Shown: piece after piece, positions 26,210 through 33,854 of the stretch
Numbering within the stretch: the first letter of the stretch is position 1
Layout of the letters: each line of letters begins with the position of its first letter
Origin: Chloroflexota bacterium
GTDB taxonomy: Bacteria > Chloroflexota > Anaerolineae > UBA4142
DNA length: 64,000 nt
Assembly: GCA_016215025.1 (NCBI GenBank)
Contig: JACRMI010000166.1
Location: 1 to 64,000, forward strand
Reading direction: 5' to 3'
Made by a program: the position numbers and the translations under genes
Notes under the pieces: generated by a model
Database searches by the model: none
What the model was told of the DNA's origin: nothing
What the model saw: only the letters and a program-made list of their open reading frames with translations

Positions 26210-26890
26210 ATGGAACAGCAAAAAATGATTGATGTCTTTATCATGGACAAACGCTACAAGGTCCCTGCGTCGTTGACGATTATGCGCGCGTTCGAGTATG
26301 CGGGTTATCGCATGGTGCGCGGCGCGGGATGTCGCGGCGGATTTTGCGGCGCGTGTGCAACGGTTTATCGCATGACGGGCGACAACAAGTTGAACGTCGC
26401 GCTCGCGTGTCAAACGATGATTCAAGACGGAATGCGCATCGCGCAGATTCCATCGTTCCCTGCGAACAAAGCGCGCTACGATTTTGCAACACTCGACGCC
26501 GACGGCGCACGCTTGCTGCAGATTTATCCCGAACTGGGACTGTGCAAGGGCTGCAACACCTGCACCAAAGCGTGTCCACAAGAAATCCAAGTGATGGAAT
26601 ACATCGGCGCGGCGTTGCGCGGCGAAATTGCGCGCGTGGCAGACTTGTCCTTCGATTGCATTGCCTGCGGTCTTTGCACCGCGCGCTGCACGGGCGAACT
26701 CGTTCCGTACAACATCGCGCTCCTCGCTCGCCGATTATATGGCGCATACATCGCGCCGCGCTCGCCGCATTTGCAAAAGCGCGTTGAGGAAATCAATGCA
26801 GGGAAATGGAACGCGCCTGTACAAGAATTGAAAGCGTTGTCGGTGGATGAATTGAAGAAGAGGTATAACGCACGGGACATCGAAAAGTGA
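26210..26890 (+). CDS. 2Fe-2S / 4Fe-4S electron-transfer subunit (fumarate-reductase B-like)
   Basis: The 226-residue product has an N-terminal plant-type 2Fe-2S domain (CRGGFCGACATVY at about 41-53, last Cys in LACQTM) and then two [4Fe-4S] motifs (CKGCNTCTKACP at about 111, CIACGLCTARC at about 150). This order is that of SdhB/FrdB and thiol:fumarate reductase B, but the C-terminal CCG domain of the latter is missing; separate HdrBC proteins in the cluster could supply it. The likely partner is the SdhA/FrdA-type flavoprotein at 30724. Confidence 0.8.
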   Translation: MEQQKMIDVFIMDKRYKVPASLTIMRAFEYAGYRMVRGAGCRGGFCGACATVYRMTGDNKLNVALACQTMIQDGMRIAQIPSFPANKARYDFATLDADGARLLQIYPELGLCKGCNTCTKACPQEIQVMEYIGAALRGEIARVADLSFDCIACGLCTARCTGELVPYNIALLARRLYGAYIAPRSPHLQKRVEEINAGKWNAPVQELKALSVDELKKRYNARDIEK

Positions 26891-26948
26891 TTACGGTTTA
26901 CGCTTTACGATTTACGTCGCATAAAACGTAAAACTGAAACGTAAAGGA
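26891..26948. repeat. AAACGTA / TTTACG heptamer array
   Basis: TTTACGC/TTTACGA units in one direction and AAACGTA units in the other fill the gap; the same family recurs at 39438-39500 and 63715-63785. GGA of the array serves as ribosome site for the next gene. Confidence 0.75.
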
Positions 26949-26955
26949 TAGTTTG

Positions 26956-28023
26956 ATGGACTTTACTCTTTCCGAAGAACTCACCATGATTCGCGACATG
27001 GCGCGCGATTTCGTCACGAACGAATTGTTGCCCATCGAAAGTCAGGTGCTTGTGCTCGATGGACAACCCCGCAAACGCGGCGCACCCATTCCGCGCGAGA
27101 AATACGACGCGCTCAAAAAGAAAGCCATCGATCAAGGATTGTGGGCAATGACCGCGCCCGAAGCGTTGGGCGGCGGCGGACTGAGCACACTCGGCGCGTG
27201 TTTGGTCGCGGAAGAATTGGGCAAAACGTTTGTCGCTTTCGATTTTGGCGATATTCCGCCCATCTTGTTCGATGCGAACACAGAACAAATCGAAAGATAT
27301 TTAAAGCCAGCGATTGCAGGACAATTGCAAGTCGCGTTGGCATTGCACGAGGCGCACGGTGACGAGATCGAAACGCGCGCGATGCTTGATGGCGATGCGT
27401 GGGTATTGAACGGCACGAAACTTGTTGAAGAAGCGAACGTCTATTTAGTTTTCGCACGAGCCGATGAAGGCGCGACGTGTTTCATTATCGACGATGTTAA
27501 ATCGCAAGATGGCAAATTGATATTGCGCGATGCGCGCGTATCGGCATTGAAAGTTTTGGGCGAAGTTGGAAAAGCGTTTGCGCTGGGCAAGCCATATCAG
27601 AATGCACGCTGGATCCGCGCCGCAGCACGCAAGGTCGGCATTGCGGCACGCTTGCTTGAAATGAGTTCGGTATACACACGCGATTGGAAAGCATTGGGAC
27701 AAGCTTTGTCAGTTCGTCCTGCAGTGCAGCGCGCTCTCGCCGACACCGCCATCGAGATAACTGCCGCGCGCTGGTTGGTTTATCAAGCGGCATGTGAGTT
27801 TGACGAGGGAAAGGACGCGCGTGAATCAGCGCCGCGCGCGTACCTTTTCGCTGCAGAAATGGTGCAGCGCACGATTGAGCGCACCATCGAAATCTATGGC
27901 GGACCGGCCCACGCCCCTGATTGGCCAATGATGCGAATCTATAGCGCAGATAAACAATCACATGAGGAAATTTTACAGGTGCAACGGATTCAAGTGGCAA
28001 ACAGTCTGCTAAGCCAACCGTAG
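26956..28023 (+). CDS. Acyl-CoA dehydrogenase-like flavoprotein
   Basis: ATG 26956 has AGGA 7 bases upstream. The 355-residue product begins MDFTLSEELTMIRDMARDF, the standard N-terminal helix of acyl-CoA dehydrogenases, and keeps LWAMTAPEALGGGGLSTLGA and the C-terminal IEIYGGPAHAPDWPMMRIY region. It is a little short, and the usual catalytic Glu region is altered (Asp in APDWP), so ordinary acyl-CoA oxidation is uncertain. Surrounded by Hdr, ferredoxin and FrhB/FdhB-like genes, it may feed electrons from an acyl-CoA or related substrate into the complex, as proposed for Hdr-linked acyl-CoA dehydrogenases of syntrophs. Confidence 0.8.
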   Translation: MDFTLSEELTMIRDMARDFVTNELLPIESQVLVLDGQPRKRGAPIPREKYDALKKKAIDQGLWAMTAPEALGGGGLSTLGACLVAEELGKTFVAFDFGDIPPILFDANTEQIERYLKPAIAGQLQVALALHEAHGDEIETRAMLDGDAWVLNGTKLVEEANVYLVFARADEGATCFIIDDVKSQDGKLILRDARVSALKVLGEVGKAFALGKPYQNARWIRAAARKVGIAARLLEMSSVYTRDWKALGQALSVRPAVQRALADTAIEITAARWLVYQAACEFDEGKDARESAPRAYLFAAEMVQRTIERTIEIYGGPAHAPDWPMMRIYSADKQSHEEILQVQRIQVANSLLSQP

Positions 28024-28044
28024 GGGGTTGGCAAGGAGGTGGCT

Positions 28045-29127
28045 ATGACACTCCATACCGTCATGCCAGTCCAAAACGGCGACACGCTGGGAACAATCCG
28101 TCAACTCTTAAAACGCGTGCTTGAAGAAAATCTAGTCAATGCGTTGCTCGTTCCGGTCGAAACGCCGAACGCGGAACGGGTAACGCCGATCCTGGTCAAA
28201 GATTCGATGCAGTTCAACGCCGCCAATCCGCTCGCGCCCATCATGACCACGAACGCGGCAATCGTGCTTGCCCGATTTCAGCGGGAAACCAGCGGAAAAT
28301 TTCTCGGCGCGGTGTTGCGACCGTGTGAGTTGCGGACCGTTGTCGAGCTAGCAAAGGTTGGACGAATCAACCGGAGTCGATTGCTCTTGATTGGTATCGA
28401 TTGTCTGGGGACTTATGAGCCGGAAGCGTATACCCAGCTTGCGCGCGCATCCCATCGATCTCCAACCGATGAATCGTTGCGTTGGGCGCGGCAAGGACCG
28501 ATTGCGCCGTACCGCTTGCGCAATGCGTGTCAAATCTGCGAACACTTTGTGCCTGAGAACGCCGACATCTCGATTGGCTTGCTGGGTATGAATATCCGCG
28601 ACCGCATTCTTGTTCACGCACGCGCCGATATTGAGGACAAACTTTATCTGAACAAGGAACCGTTGAATAGTCGGGAGAAAGCGCTCGCACGGCTAGCCAC
28701 CATTCGGCATCATCGTTACGAACAAGCGGTGGCAAATGCAACCCAAATGCTCGGCGACTTGTCCTCGCTGTTGGCATTGTTTGCTCACTGCGATGGCTGC
28801 GGCGAATGCAACGAAGCTTGTCCATTTTGCGGCACCGCCGCGTTTCGACCTTTCCCGAAATCCGAATCGCGCGCGCAACGCGCGCACGCTTGGGCCAGCG
28901 GCTCGATGTGGCGTACGCTTCCATCTGAGATGGGACCCTTTAGCGATCTGGTGGCTTGGGGACGGCGTGCGGCATCGTGTGTGGGCTGCGGCATGTGCGA
29001 ATCGTCTTGCGCACAACACACACCGCTTACCGCGATTCAAGCGGCGCTCGGACGAAAATTGCGCGAGCAGCATCACTATGTTCCTGGGCGCGACATCAAT
29101 GAAAAACTTCCATGGGCAGTAGCTTAA
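28045..29127 (+). CDS. FrhB/FdhB-like iron-sulfur flavoprotein, copy 1
   Basis: ATG 28045 follows AAGGAGG by 5 bases; 360 residues. The central part (VLRPCELRTVVELAK, LIGIDCLGTYEPEAY, CQICEHFVPENADISIG) is typical of the coenzyme F420 hydrogenase/dehydrogenase beta family, which binds FAD and exchanges electrons with F420, NAD(P)H or ferredoxin. The C terminus has two [4Fe-4S] motifs (CDGCGECNEACPFC, CVGCGMCESSC). No F420 biosynthesis gene is in view, so the soluble partner is undecided. It is adjacent to a paralogue. Confidence 0.8.
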   Translation: MTLHTVMPVQNGDTLGTIRQLLKRVLEENLVNALLVPVETPNAERVTPILVKDSMQFNAANPLAPIMTTNAAIVLARFQRETSGKFLGAVLRPCELRTVVELAKVGRINRSRLLLIGIDCLGTYEPEAYTQLARASHRSPTDESLRWARQGPIAPYRLRNACQICEHFVPENADISIGLLGMNIRDRILVHARADIEDKLYLNKEPLNSREKALARLATIRHHRYEQAVANATQMLGDLSSLLALFAHCDGCGECNEACPFCGTAAFRPFPKSESRAQRAHAWASGSMWRTLPSEMGPFSDLVAWGRRAASCVGCGMCESSCAQHTPLTAIQAALGRKLREQHHYVPGRDINEKLPWAVA

Positions 29128-29138
29128 GTGAGGCAGTT

Positions 29139-30254
29139 ATGGTACAAACGATGTGGCAAGTGATTAATGGCGATCCCCATAGCGCGGCACGTGATTTTCT
29201 GGGTGCCTTGTTCGACAAACAGATTGTCAATGGAATGCTCGTACCGGTTCGCGGCACGCATAATTCGGTGACGCCTGCGCTCGTCATGCATCCCAATCGA
29301 CTCGATCAGGCAGACCCGTTTGCGCCGGTGATGCTGTTCAACAGCGCGCGGCTTGTGTCGATGCTGACGCGCGAAGCGTCGAATCAGAAAATCGGCGTGG
29401 TGCTGCGCTCATGCGAGATTCGCGCGCTGATCGAGTTGGTGAAATTCAACCAAGTCAAACTCGATCACACGATCATCATCGGCGTCGACTGCGTCGGCAC
29501 ACTGACTGCGCCGCAATACACCAGCGCGATTCAGCAATTTCCCGATTTGGCGGATCGCATGTTGGCAGCGGCGAAACAAGGAAACCTGAGCGGACTGGAA
29601 TTTCGCTCGGCGTGCGCCATGTGCGAACATCCCGCGCCGGAACACGCCGATATTTCGGTTGGGTTTATCGGCGTCGATCACACGCACGCGCTCGCCATCG
29701 ACCTGCGCGACGACCTGGCGCAACAAATGGGACTCGGCGACGACCCATCGACGATCGATAAACGCAACGCGGCACTGGCAAATCTCATCGTAACTCGAAT
29801 TGCACATCGCGATGCGACGCTCAAAGAGTTTCATGATCGAATGCGAAATGATGGCGGGTTCGCCAGTTACTTTGCCGATTGCCTCGAATGCACCAACTGC
29901 ATGAACGCCTGCCCGATTTGTTATTGCAAAGAATGCTTCTTCCGCACCGCAAATGCCGAACGCTCGCCGCGCGAACTGTTGCGTCTGGCAGATCGACAGG
30001 GCGCGCTCGCCATGCCGCCTAACGCGCTGCTGTTTCACCTGACGCGGCTCAATCACATGGCGACGAGTTGCATCGGCTGCGGCATGTGCGAAGCGGCGTG
30101 CCCACACGACATTCCGTTGACGGCTATGTTCCGCGCCGTCGGTTCGCGCGTGCAAAAGATTTTCGATTACACACCAGGGCGCAACATGAACGACAAGCCG
30201 CCGTTCATGGAATTTAAACAAAACGAACTACAATCCATCGGAGAGATGGAATGA
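29139..30254 (+). CDS. FrhB/FdhB-like iron-sulfur flavoprotein, copy 2
   Basis: I chose ATG 29139 (GTGAGG about 7 bases upstream) because alignment with copy 1 starts there; an earlier in-frame ATG overlaps copy 1. The 371-residue product shares the whole layout: RSCEIRALIELVK, IIGVDCVGTLTAPQY, CAMCEHPAPEHADISVG, then CLECTNCMNACPIC and CIGCGMCEAACP. It ends in the same PGRNMNDKPP / PGRDINEKLP-type tail as copy 1, so the pair arose by duplication and probably forms a heterodimer. Confidence 0.8.
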   Translation: MVQTMWQVINGDPHSAARDFLGALFDKQIVNGMLVPVRGTHNSVTPALVMHPNRLDQADPFAPVMLFNSARLVSMLTREASNQKIGVVLRSCEIRALIELVKFNQVKLDHTIIIGVDCVGTLTAPQYTSAIQQFPDLADRMLAAAKQGNLSGLEFRSACAMCEHPAPEHADISVGFIGVDHTHALAIDLRDDLAQQMGLGDDPSTIDKRNAALANLIVTRIAHRDATLKEFHDRMRNDGGFASYFADCLECTNCMNACPICYCKECFFRTANAERSPRELLRLADRQGALAMPPNALLFHLTRLNHMATSCIGCGMCEAACPHDIPLTAMFRAVGSRVQKIFDYTPGRNMNDKPPFMEFKQNELQSIGEME

Positions 30255-30266
30255 GCAGAGGTTGAA

Positions 30267-30485
30267 ATGGTCAAGTTCGAATTTAGTTTCGATGAGGCAA
30301 CGCTCTTACATCGTGCGCTCCACGATCATCTTGCCGAACTCGAAACAGAAATGGCAAAAAACACCTTGGAAGGTTTCCCCGAAATCTTGGAAGACGAAAA
30401 GGCGCTGATTGAAAAAATAATCGATCAGCTTGAGCAACACGGCATCGGTATTTCTTCCGAAATTTTCGGTGGATACCCTGAATAA
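30267..30485 (+). CDS. Small acidic helical protein, paralogue A
   Basis: A 72-residue Glu-rich protein, mostly amphipathic helix, with pattern F-SFDEATLLHRAL-HLAELETEM and EILEDEKALIEKIIDQLE. It is related to the next gene: both have D-x-A-T-x-L-x-x-x-L...L-x-x-L-x-x-E-x-A-x-T/N, a two-helix hairpin. No metal or redox motif. Family not recognised; it may be an assembly or interaction factor for the neighbouring flavoprotein. Confidence 0.65.
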   Translation: MVKFEFSFDEATLLHRALHDHLAELETEMAKNTLEGFPEILEDEKALIEKIIDQLEQHGIGISSEIFGGYPE

Positions 30486-30523
30486 GTCACTCCCTTCGCA
30501 GGCGAGTGCTTGGGAGGTGAACG

Positions 30524-30712
30524 ATGGTTCAAGTAGAATTGAATCCCGACCAAGCGACGATGCTACAAAAGATTCTCGAATCCTACCTTTCCGATCTGCG
30601 CGTCGAGATCGCAGGTACCGATCTCAAAGAATTTCGCGAAGCGCTGAAAGAGGAAGAACGCTTCATCAAAGAATTTCTCCGACGATTGGAAAATATTCCT
30701 GTGCCACATTGA
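30524..30712 (+). CDS. Small acidic helical protein, paralogue B
   Basis: A 62-residue protein starting MVQVELNPDQATMLQKILES, with a GGGAGG ribosome site. It parallels paralogue A over the same two helices (YLSDLRVEIAGTDLKEF, EERFIKEFLRRLE) and ends 11 bases before the flavoprotein gene, so translation is coupled. Function unknown. Confidence 0.65.
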   Translation: MVQVELNPDQATMLQKILESYLSDLRVEIAGTDLKEFREALKEEERFIKEFLRRLENIPVPH

Positions 30713-30723
30713 AAGGATAGACG

Positions 30724-32340
30724 ATGACGTACACTCCTGAAATGACCGAATCGATTCGACGGGTTGAAGCAAGCCGCCAACGCCGCTTGACTGAACGTTA
30801 TCCAAGTTTATCACCCGATGAGCGCCAGGATGTTCTCAAAAAATTTCATCCCGATTACATTCAGGCCGCGATGCGACCCTTGCGCGTGGGTGCGAACAAA
30901 GGTGGCAAGACGCCAAACGAACTCGCGGACGTTTTGGAAGCGCGTCCACTGCTTGATCCCCACTTGCTCGATTTGAAGCAAATCGACCTTGAGACCGATG
31001 TGCTCATCATCGGCGGCGGTGGCGCGGGCGCTGCAGCGGCATTAGCAGCGCAAGACGCAGAGCGCGGTGTCGACGTAGTGCTCGCGACGAAACTGCGCTT
31101 TGGCGATGCGAACACGATGATGGCGCAAGGCGGCATTCAAGCAGCAGACAAGGAAAACGATTCGCCTGCGCAGCATTACATCGATGTGATAGGCGGCGGT
31201 GGATTTACGAATGATCCTGATCTCGTCGAAGCGTTGGTCATGGATGCGCCGATGGTCATCGCGTGGCTGGAACGACTCGGCGTGATGTTTGAGAAAACAG
31301 CAACCGGAGAAATGGTCACGATTCATGGCGGCGGCACGTCGCGCAAGCGGATGCATTTCGCGCGTGATTATTCGGGCGCGGAGATCATGCGGGTGCTGCG
31401 CGACGAAGTTCGTAATCGTGACCATATTCGCGTGATCGAATTTGCGCCTGCGGTCGAACTCGTACTCAATGCAAGCGGCGAATGCGCAGGCGCGATTTTG
31501 CAAAATCTCGAGACGGGCGAGCATCTCGTCGTCCATGCCAAGACGACTATCATCGCCACTGGCGGCGGCGGACGATTGCATTATCAAGGTTTTCCGACGA
31601 CGAATCATTACGGCGCAACGGCGGACGGACTCGTGCTCGCGTATCGCGCCGGAGCCAAGCTCACGTTCATCGACACGATGCAATATCATCCGACGGGCGC
31701 AGCATACCCCGAACAAATCCTGGGACAACTCGTCACCGAAAAAGTTCGGGGGCTAGGCGCGCAAGTGTGCAACGTCGATGGCGAGCAATTCGTCTATCCG
31801 CTCGAAACGCGCGATGTCGAAGCGGCGGCATTCATTCGCGAATGCAAAGAACGCGGCAAAGGAGTCGCGACGCCGACGGGACAATTTGGCGTGTGGCTCG
31901 ATTCGCCCATGATCGATGTGATCAACGGCGCGGGAACGATTGCGAAGGAATTGCCCGCAATGGTGCGCCAGTACAAACGCTTTGGCATCGACATGATCAA
32001 AGAGCCGATTCTGGTTTATCCGACACTGCATTATCAAAACGGCGGCGTCGCGATCAAACCCGATGGCTCGACCAACGTGCCAAATCTTTTCGTCGCAGGC
32101 GAGGCGGCAGGCGGCATTCATGGACGCAATCGTTTGATGGGCAACAGCTTGCTCGACATTTGCGTGTTTGGTCGGCGCGCGGGACAAGCTGCGGCAATGC
32201 GCGCCAAGTCGTACGCGAATGGCGCGCCGCTCGCACTCGATCACATCGAACGCTGGAATCGCGAACGCGTGGACGCGGGTTTGGGCGATGGTGTCGTCGC
32301 GCCGATAATTCTGCCGGACTACACGCGGCATGTGCGATGA
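30724..32340 (+). CDS. Fumarate reductase/succinate dehydrogenase-type flavoprotein subunit
   Basis: 538 residues. After an N-terminal extension of about 90 residues (helical, acidic) comes the FAD fold (VLIIGGGGAGAAAALAAQ), the MMAQGGIQAA strand, QYHPTGAAYP with the substrate-side His, PTLHYQNGGV, and the C-terminal AGEAAGGIHGRNRLMGNSLL motif. These are shared by SdhA, FrdA, L-aspartate oxidase and AprA. The 2Fe-2S/4Fe-4S protein at 26210 is the probable electron partner. Membrane anchor subunits are absent, so this is a soluble enzyme, as in thiol:fumarate reductase; fumarate is the likely but unproven substrate. Confidence 0.82.
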   Translation: MTYTPEMTESIRRVEASRQRRLTERYPSLSPDERQDVLKKFHPDYIQAAMRPLRVGANKGGKTPNELADVLEARPLLDPHLLDLKQIDLETDVLIIGGGGAGAAAALAAQDAERGVDVVLATKLRFGDANTMMAQGGIQAADKENDSPAQHYIDVIGGGGFTNDPDLVEALVMDAPMVIAWLERLGVMFEKTATGEMVTIHGGGTSRKRMHFARDYSGAEIMRVLRDEVRNRDHIRVIEFAPAVELVLNASGECAGAILQNLETGEHLVVHAKTTIIATGGGGRLHYQGFPTTNHYGATADGLVLAYRAGAKLTFIDTMQYHPTGAAYPEQILGQLVTEKVRGLGAQVCNVDGEQFVYPLETRDVEAAAFIRECKERGKGVATPTGQFGVWLDSPMIDVINGAGTIAKELPAMVRQYKRFGIDMIKEPILVYPTLHYQNGGVAIKPDGSTNVPNLFVAGEAAGGIHGRNRLMGNSLLDICVFGRRAGQAAAMRAKSYANGAPLALDHIERWNRERVDAGLGDGVVAPIILPDYTRHVR

Positions 32341-32405
32341 ATAAATCAACGGAACACGCAATACGAAACACGTAATGTGTGATGCGTGTTCCGTGAATTG
32401 GATTG
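32341..32405. repeat. CACGCAATACG / GATGCGTGTTCCGTG repeats
   Basis: GGAACACGCAATACG and its mirrored GCGTGTTCCGTG fill the gap before the third hdrA, related to the gaps at 16115 and 44965. Confidence 0.65.
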
Positions 32406-32408
32406 CTT

Positions 32409-33812
32409 ATGAACAATAACGCGCTTGTTATCGGTGGCGGCATTGCGGGCATTCAAACGGCGCTTGACATTGCCGATGCAGGATTTCGTGTATTCCTCGT
32501 CGAGAAAGAGCCGAGCGTGGGCGGACGCATGTCGCAACTCGACAAAACGTTTCCGACGCTCGATTGCTCCGCGTGCATCCTCACGCCCAAGATGGTCGAC
32601 GTCTCGCGCCATCCGAACATCGAATTGCTGACGTACGCAGAAGTGACCCAGGTTGTCATGCAGCCCCCTGTCATGCTGAGCAAAGCGAACGCTTTGGAGA
32701 CCCTTCGCTCCGCTCAGGGTAACAACCCAAGTAATTTCCATGTGACGGTGAAAAAGAAACCACGCTACGTCGATATTACCAAATGCACAGGCTGCGGCAG
32801 TTGCGCCGAAGCGTGTCGCTTCAAAGGCAAAGTCGTTGACACGTTCAATGCTGAGATGGGGAAATGTTCGGCGATCTACGTCCCATTTCCGCAAGCCGTG
32901 CCGCTCAAATATACCGTCGATCCGACGCAGTGCATTTATCTCACGCGCGGCGTCTGCGGCAAAACGTTTCTGTGTAAAGATGCATGCAAAGCGGGCGCAA
33001 TCGATTTCACGCAGAAGGAAGAGTTTGTCGATCTAGATGTCGGCGCGGTTGTGGTCGCCACAGGATTCGATCCATTCAATGCGAAACTCAAGCCCGAACT
33101 GGGGTATGGGATTTATCCGAACGTCATCAACTCGCTGCAATTTGAACGACTGTCATCGGCATCGGGGCCAACAGCAGGAAAAATTTTGCTGAATGGCAAA
33201 GAACCGAGAGAGGTCGCGTTCATTCAATGCGTGGGCTCGCGCGATGAAACAACGGGCAATCTGTATTGCTCACGCGTCTGCTGCATGATTACGGCGAAGC
33301 ATGCACATCTCGTCAAAGACAAGATTCACGATTCGAAGGTGACTGTCTTTTACGCTGACATTCGCGCGTTCGGCAAAGGGTTTGAAGAATTTTATGATCG
33401 CGTCCGCGAAGAAGGCGTGAACTATCGACGTGGCTACGTTTCGGAAATCTACAAACGCGGCGAGAAACTCGTGATTCGCTCGGAAGACACGCTCATCGGC
33501 AAGCCGATTGAGACGACGGCTGACCTGGTCGTGTTGAGCACGGGTCTCGTGCCGCGTCCCGAAACCAATCCGCTCGCGAAACTTTTCGGGCTGACAAATT
33601 CTGCTGATGGTTTTCTCGCCGAAGCGCACGCCAAAATGCGCCCCGTCGATACGGCAATCGATGGCGTCTATCTCGCGGGCTGCGTCCAAGGACCAAAAGA
33701 CATTCCTGACACGGTTGCACATGCAAAAGCGGCAGCGGCGGCAGCAATCGTGAAACTCAAAAGTCAACAGTCGACAGTCAACAGTCGACAGAACGAAAAA
33801 GTGTTTGCATGA
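32409..33812 (+). CDS. hdrA: HdrA-like protein, copy 3, lacking the C-terminal ferredoxin
   Basis: ATG 32409; 467 residues. It lacks the N-terminal Fe-S/Rossmann-like domain (the CHCGINIG part) and starts at the FAD fold (LVIGGGIAGIQTAL). The loop LDCSACILTPKM has Cys where copy 1 has Sec. CTGCGSCAEACRF, CGKTFLCKDAC, and QCVGSRD...YCSRVCC follow. Two oddities: a dispersed palindrome adds about 20 residues after the first FAD half (32668-32720), and the product ends in heptamer-coded KSQQSTVNSRQN where the C-terminal ferredoxin should begin. It may work with HdrBC copy 3, its neighbour. Confidence 0.85.
   Translation: MNNNALVIGGGIAGIQTALDIADAGFRVFLVEKEPSVGGRMSQLDKTFPTLDCSACILTPKMVDVSRHPNIELLTYAEVTQVVMQPPVMLSKANALETLRSAQGNNPSNFHVTVKKKPRYVDITKCTGCGSCAEACRFKGKVVDTFNAEMGKCSAIYVPFPQAVPLKYTVDPTQCIYLTRGVCGKTFLCKDACKAGAIDFTQKEEFVDLDVGAVVVATGFDPFNAKLKPELGYGIYPNVINSLQFERLSSASGPTAGKILLNGKEPREVAFIQCVGSRDETTGNLYCSRVCCMITAKHAHLVKDKIHDSKVTVFYADIRAFGKGFEEFYDRVREEGVNYRRGYVSEIYKRGEKLVIRSEDTLIGKPIETTADLVVLSTGLVPRPETNPLAKLFGLTNSADGFLAEAHAKMRPVDTAIDGVYLAGCVQGPKDIPDTVAHAKAAAAAAIVKLKSQQSTVNSRQNEKVFA
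32668..32720. repeat. Dispersed palindrome inserted in hdrA copy 3
   Basis: CTGTCATGCTGAGC...GCTCAGGG here is a member of the TGTCATTCTGAGCG repeat family. It is read in frame as VMLSKANALETLRSAQG and has no counterpart in the other HdrA proteins. Confidence 0.85.
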
Positions 33813-33845
33813 TACTGTCGACTGTCTACTGTAGACTGGCGACTG
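33762..33845. repeat. AGTCAAC/AGTCGAC heptamers across the hdrA copy 3 stop
   Basis: Four tandem AGTCRAC units (33762-33789) form the end of the coding region; complementary GTCGACTGTCTACTGTAGAC units follow at about 33817-33836 after the stop, so the two halves could pair as a hairpin. Confidence 0.85.
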
Positions 33846-33854
33846 GGAGGCATT

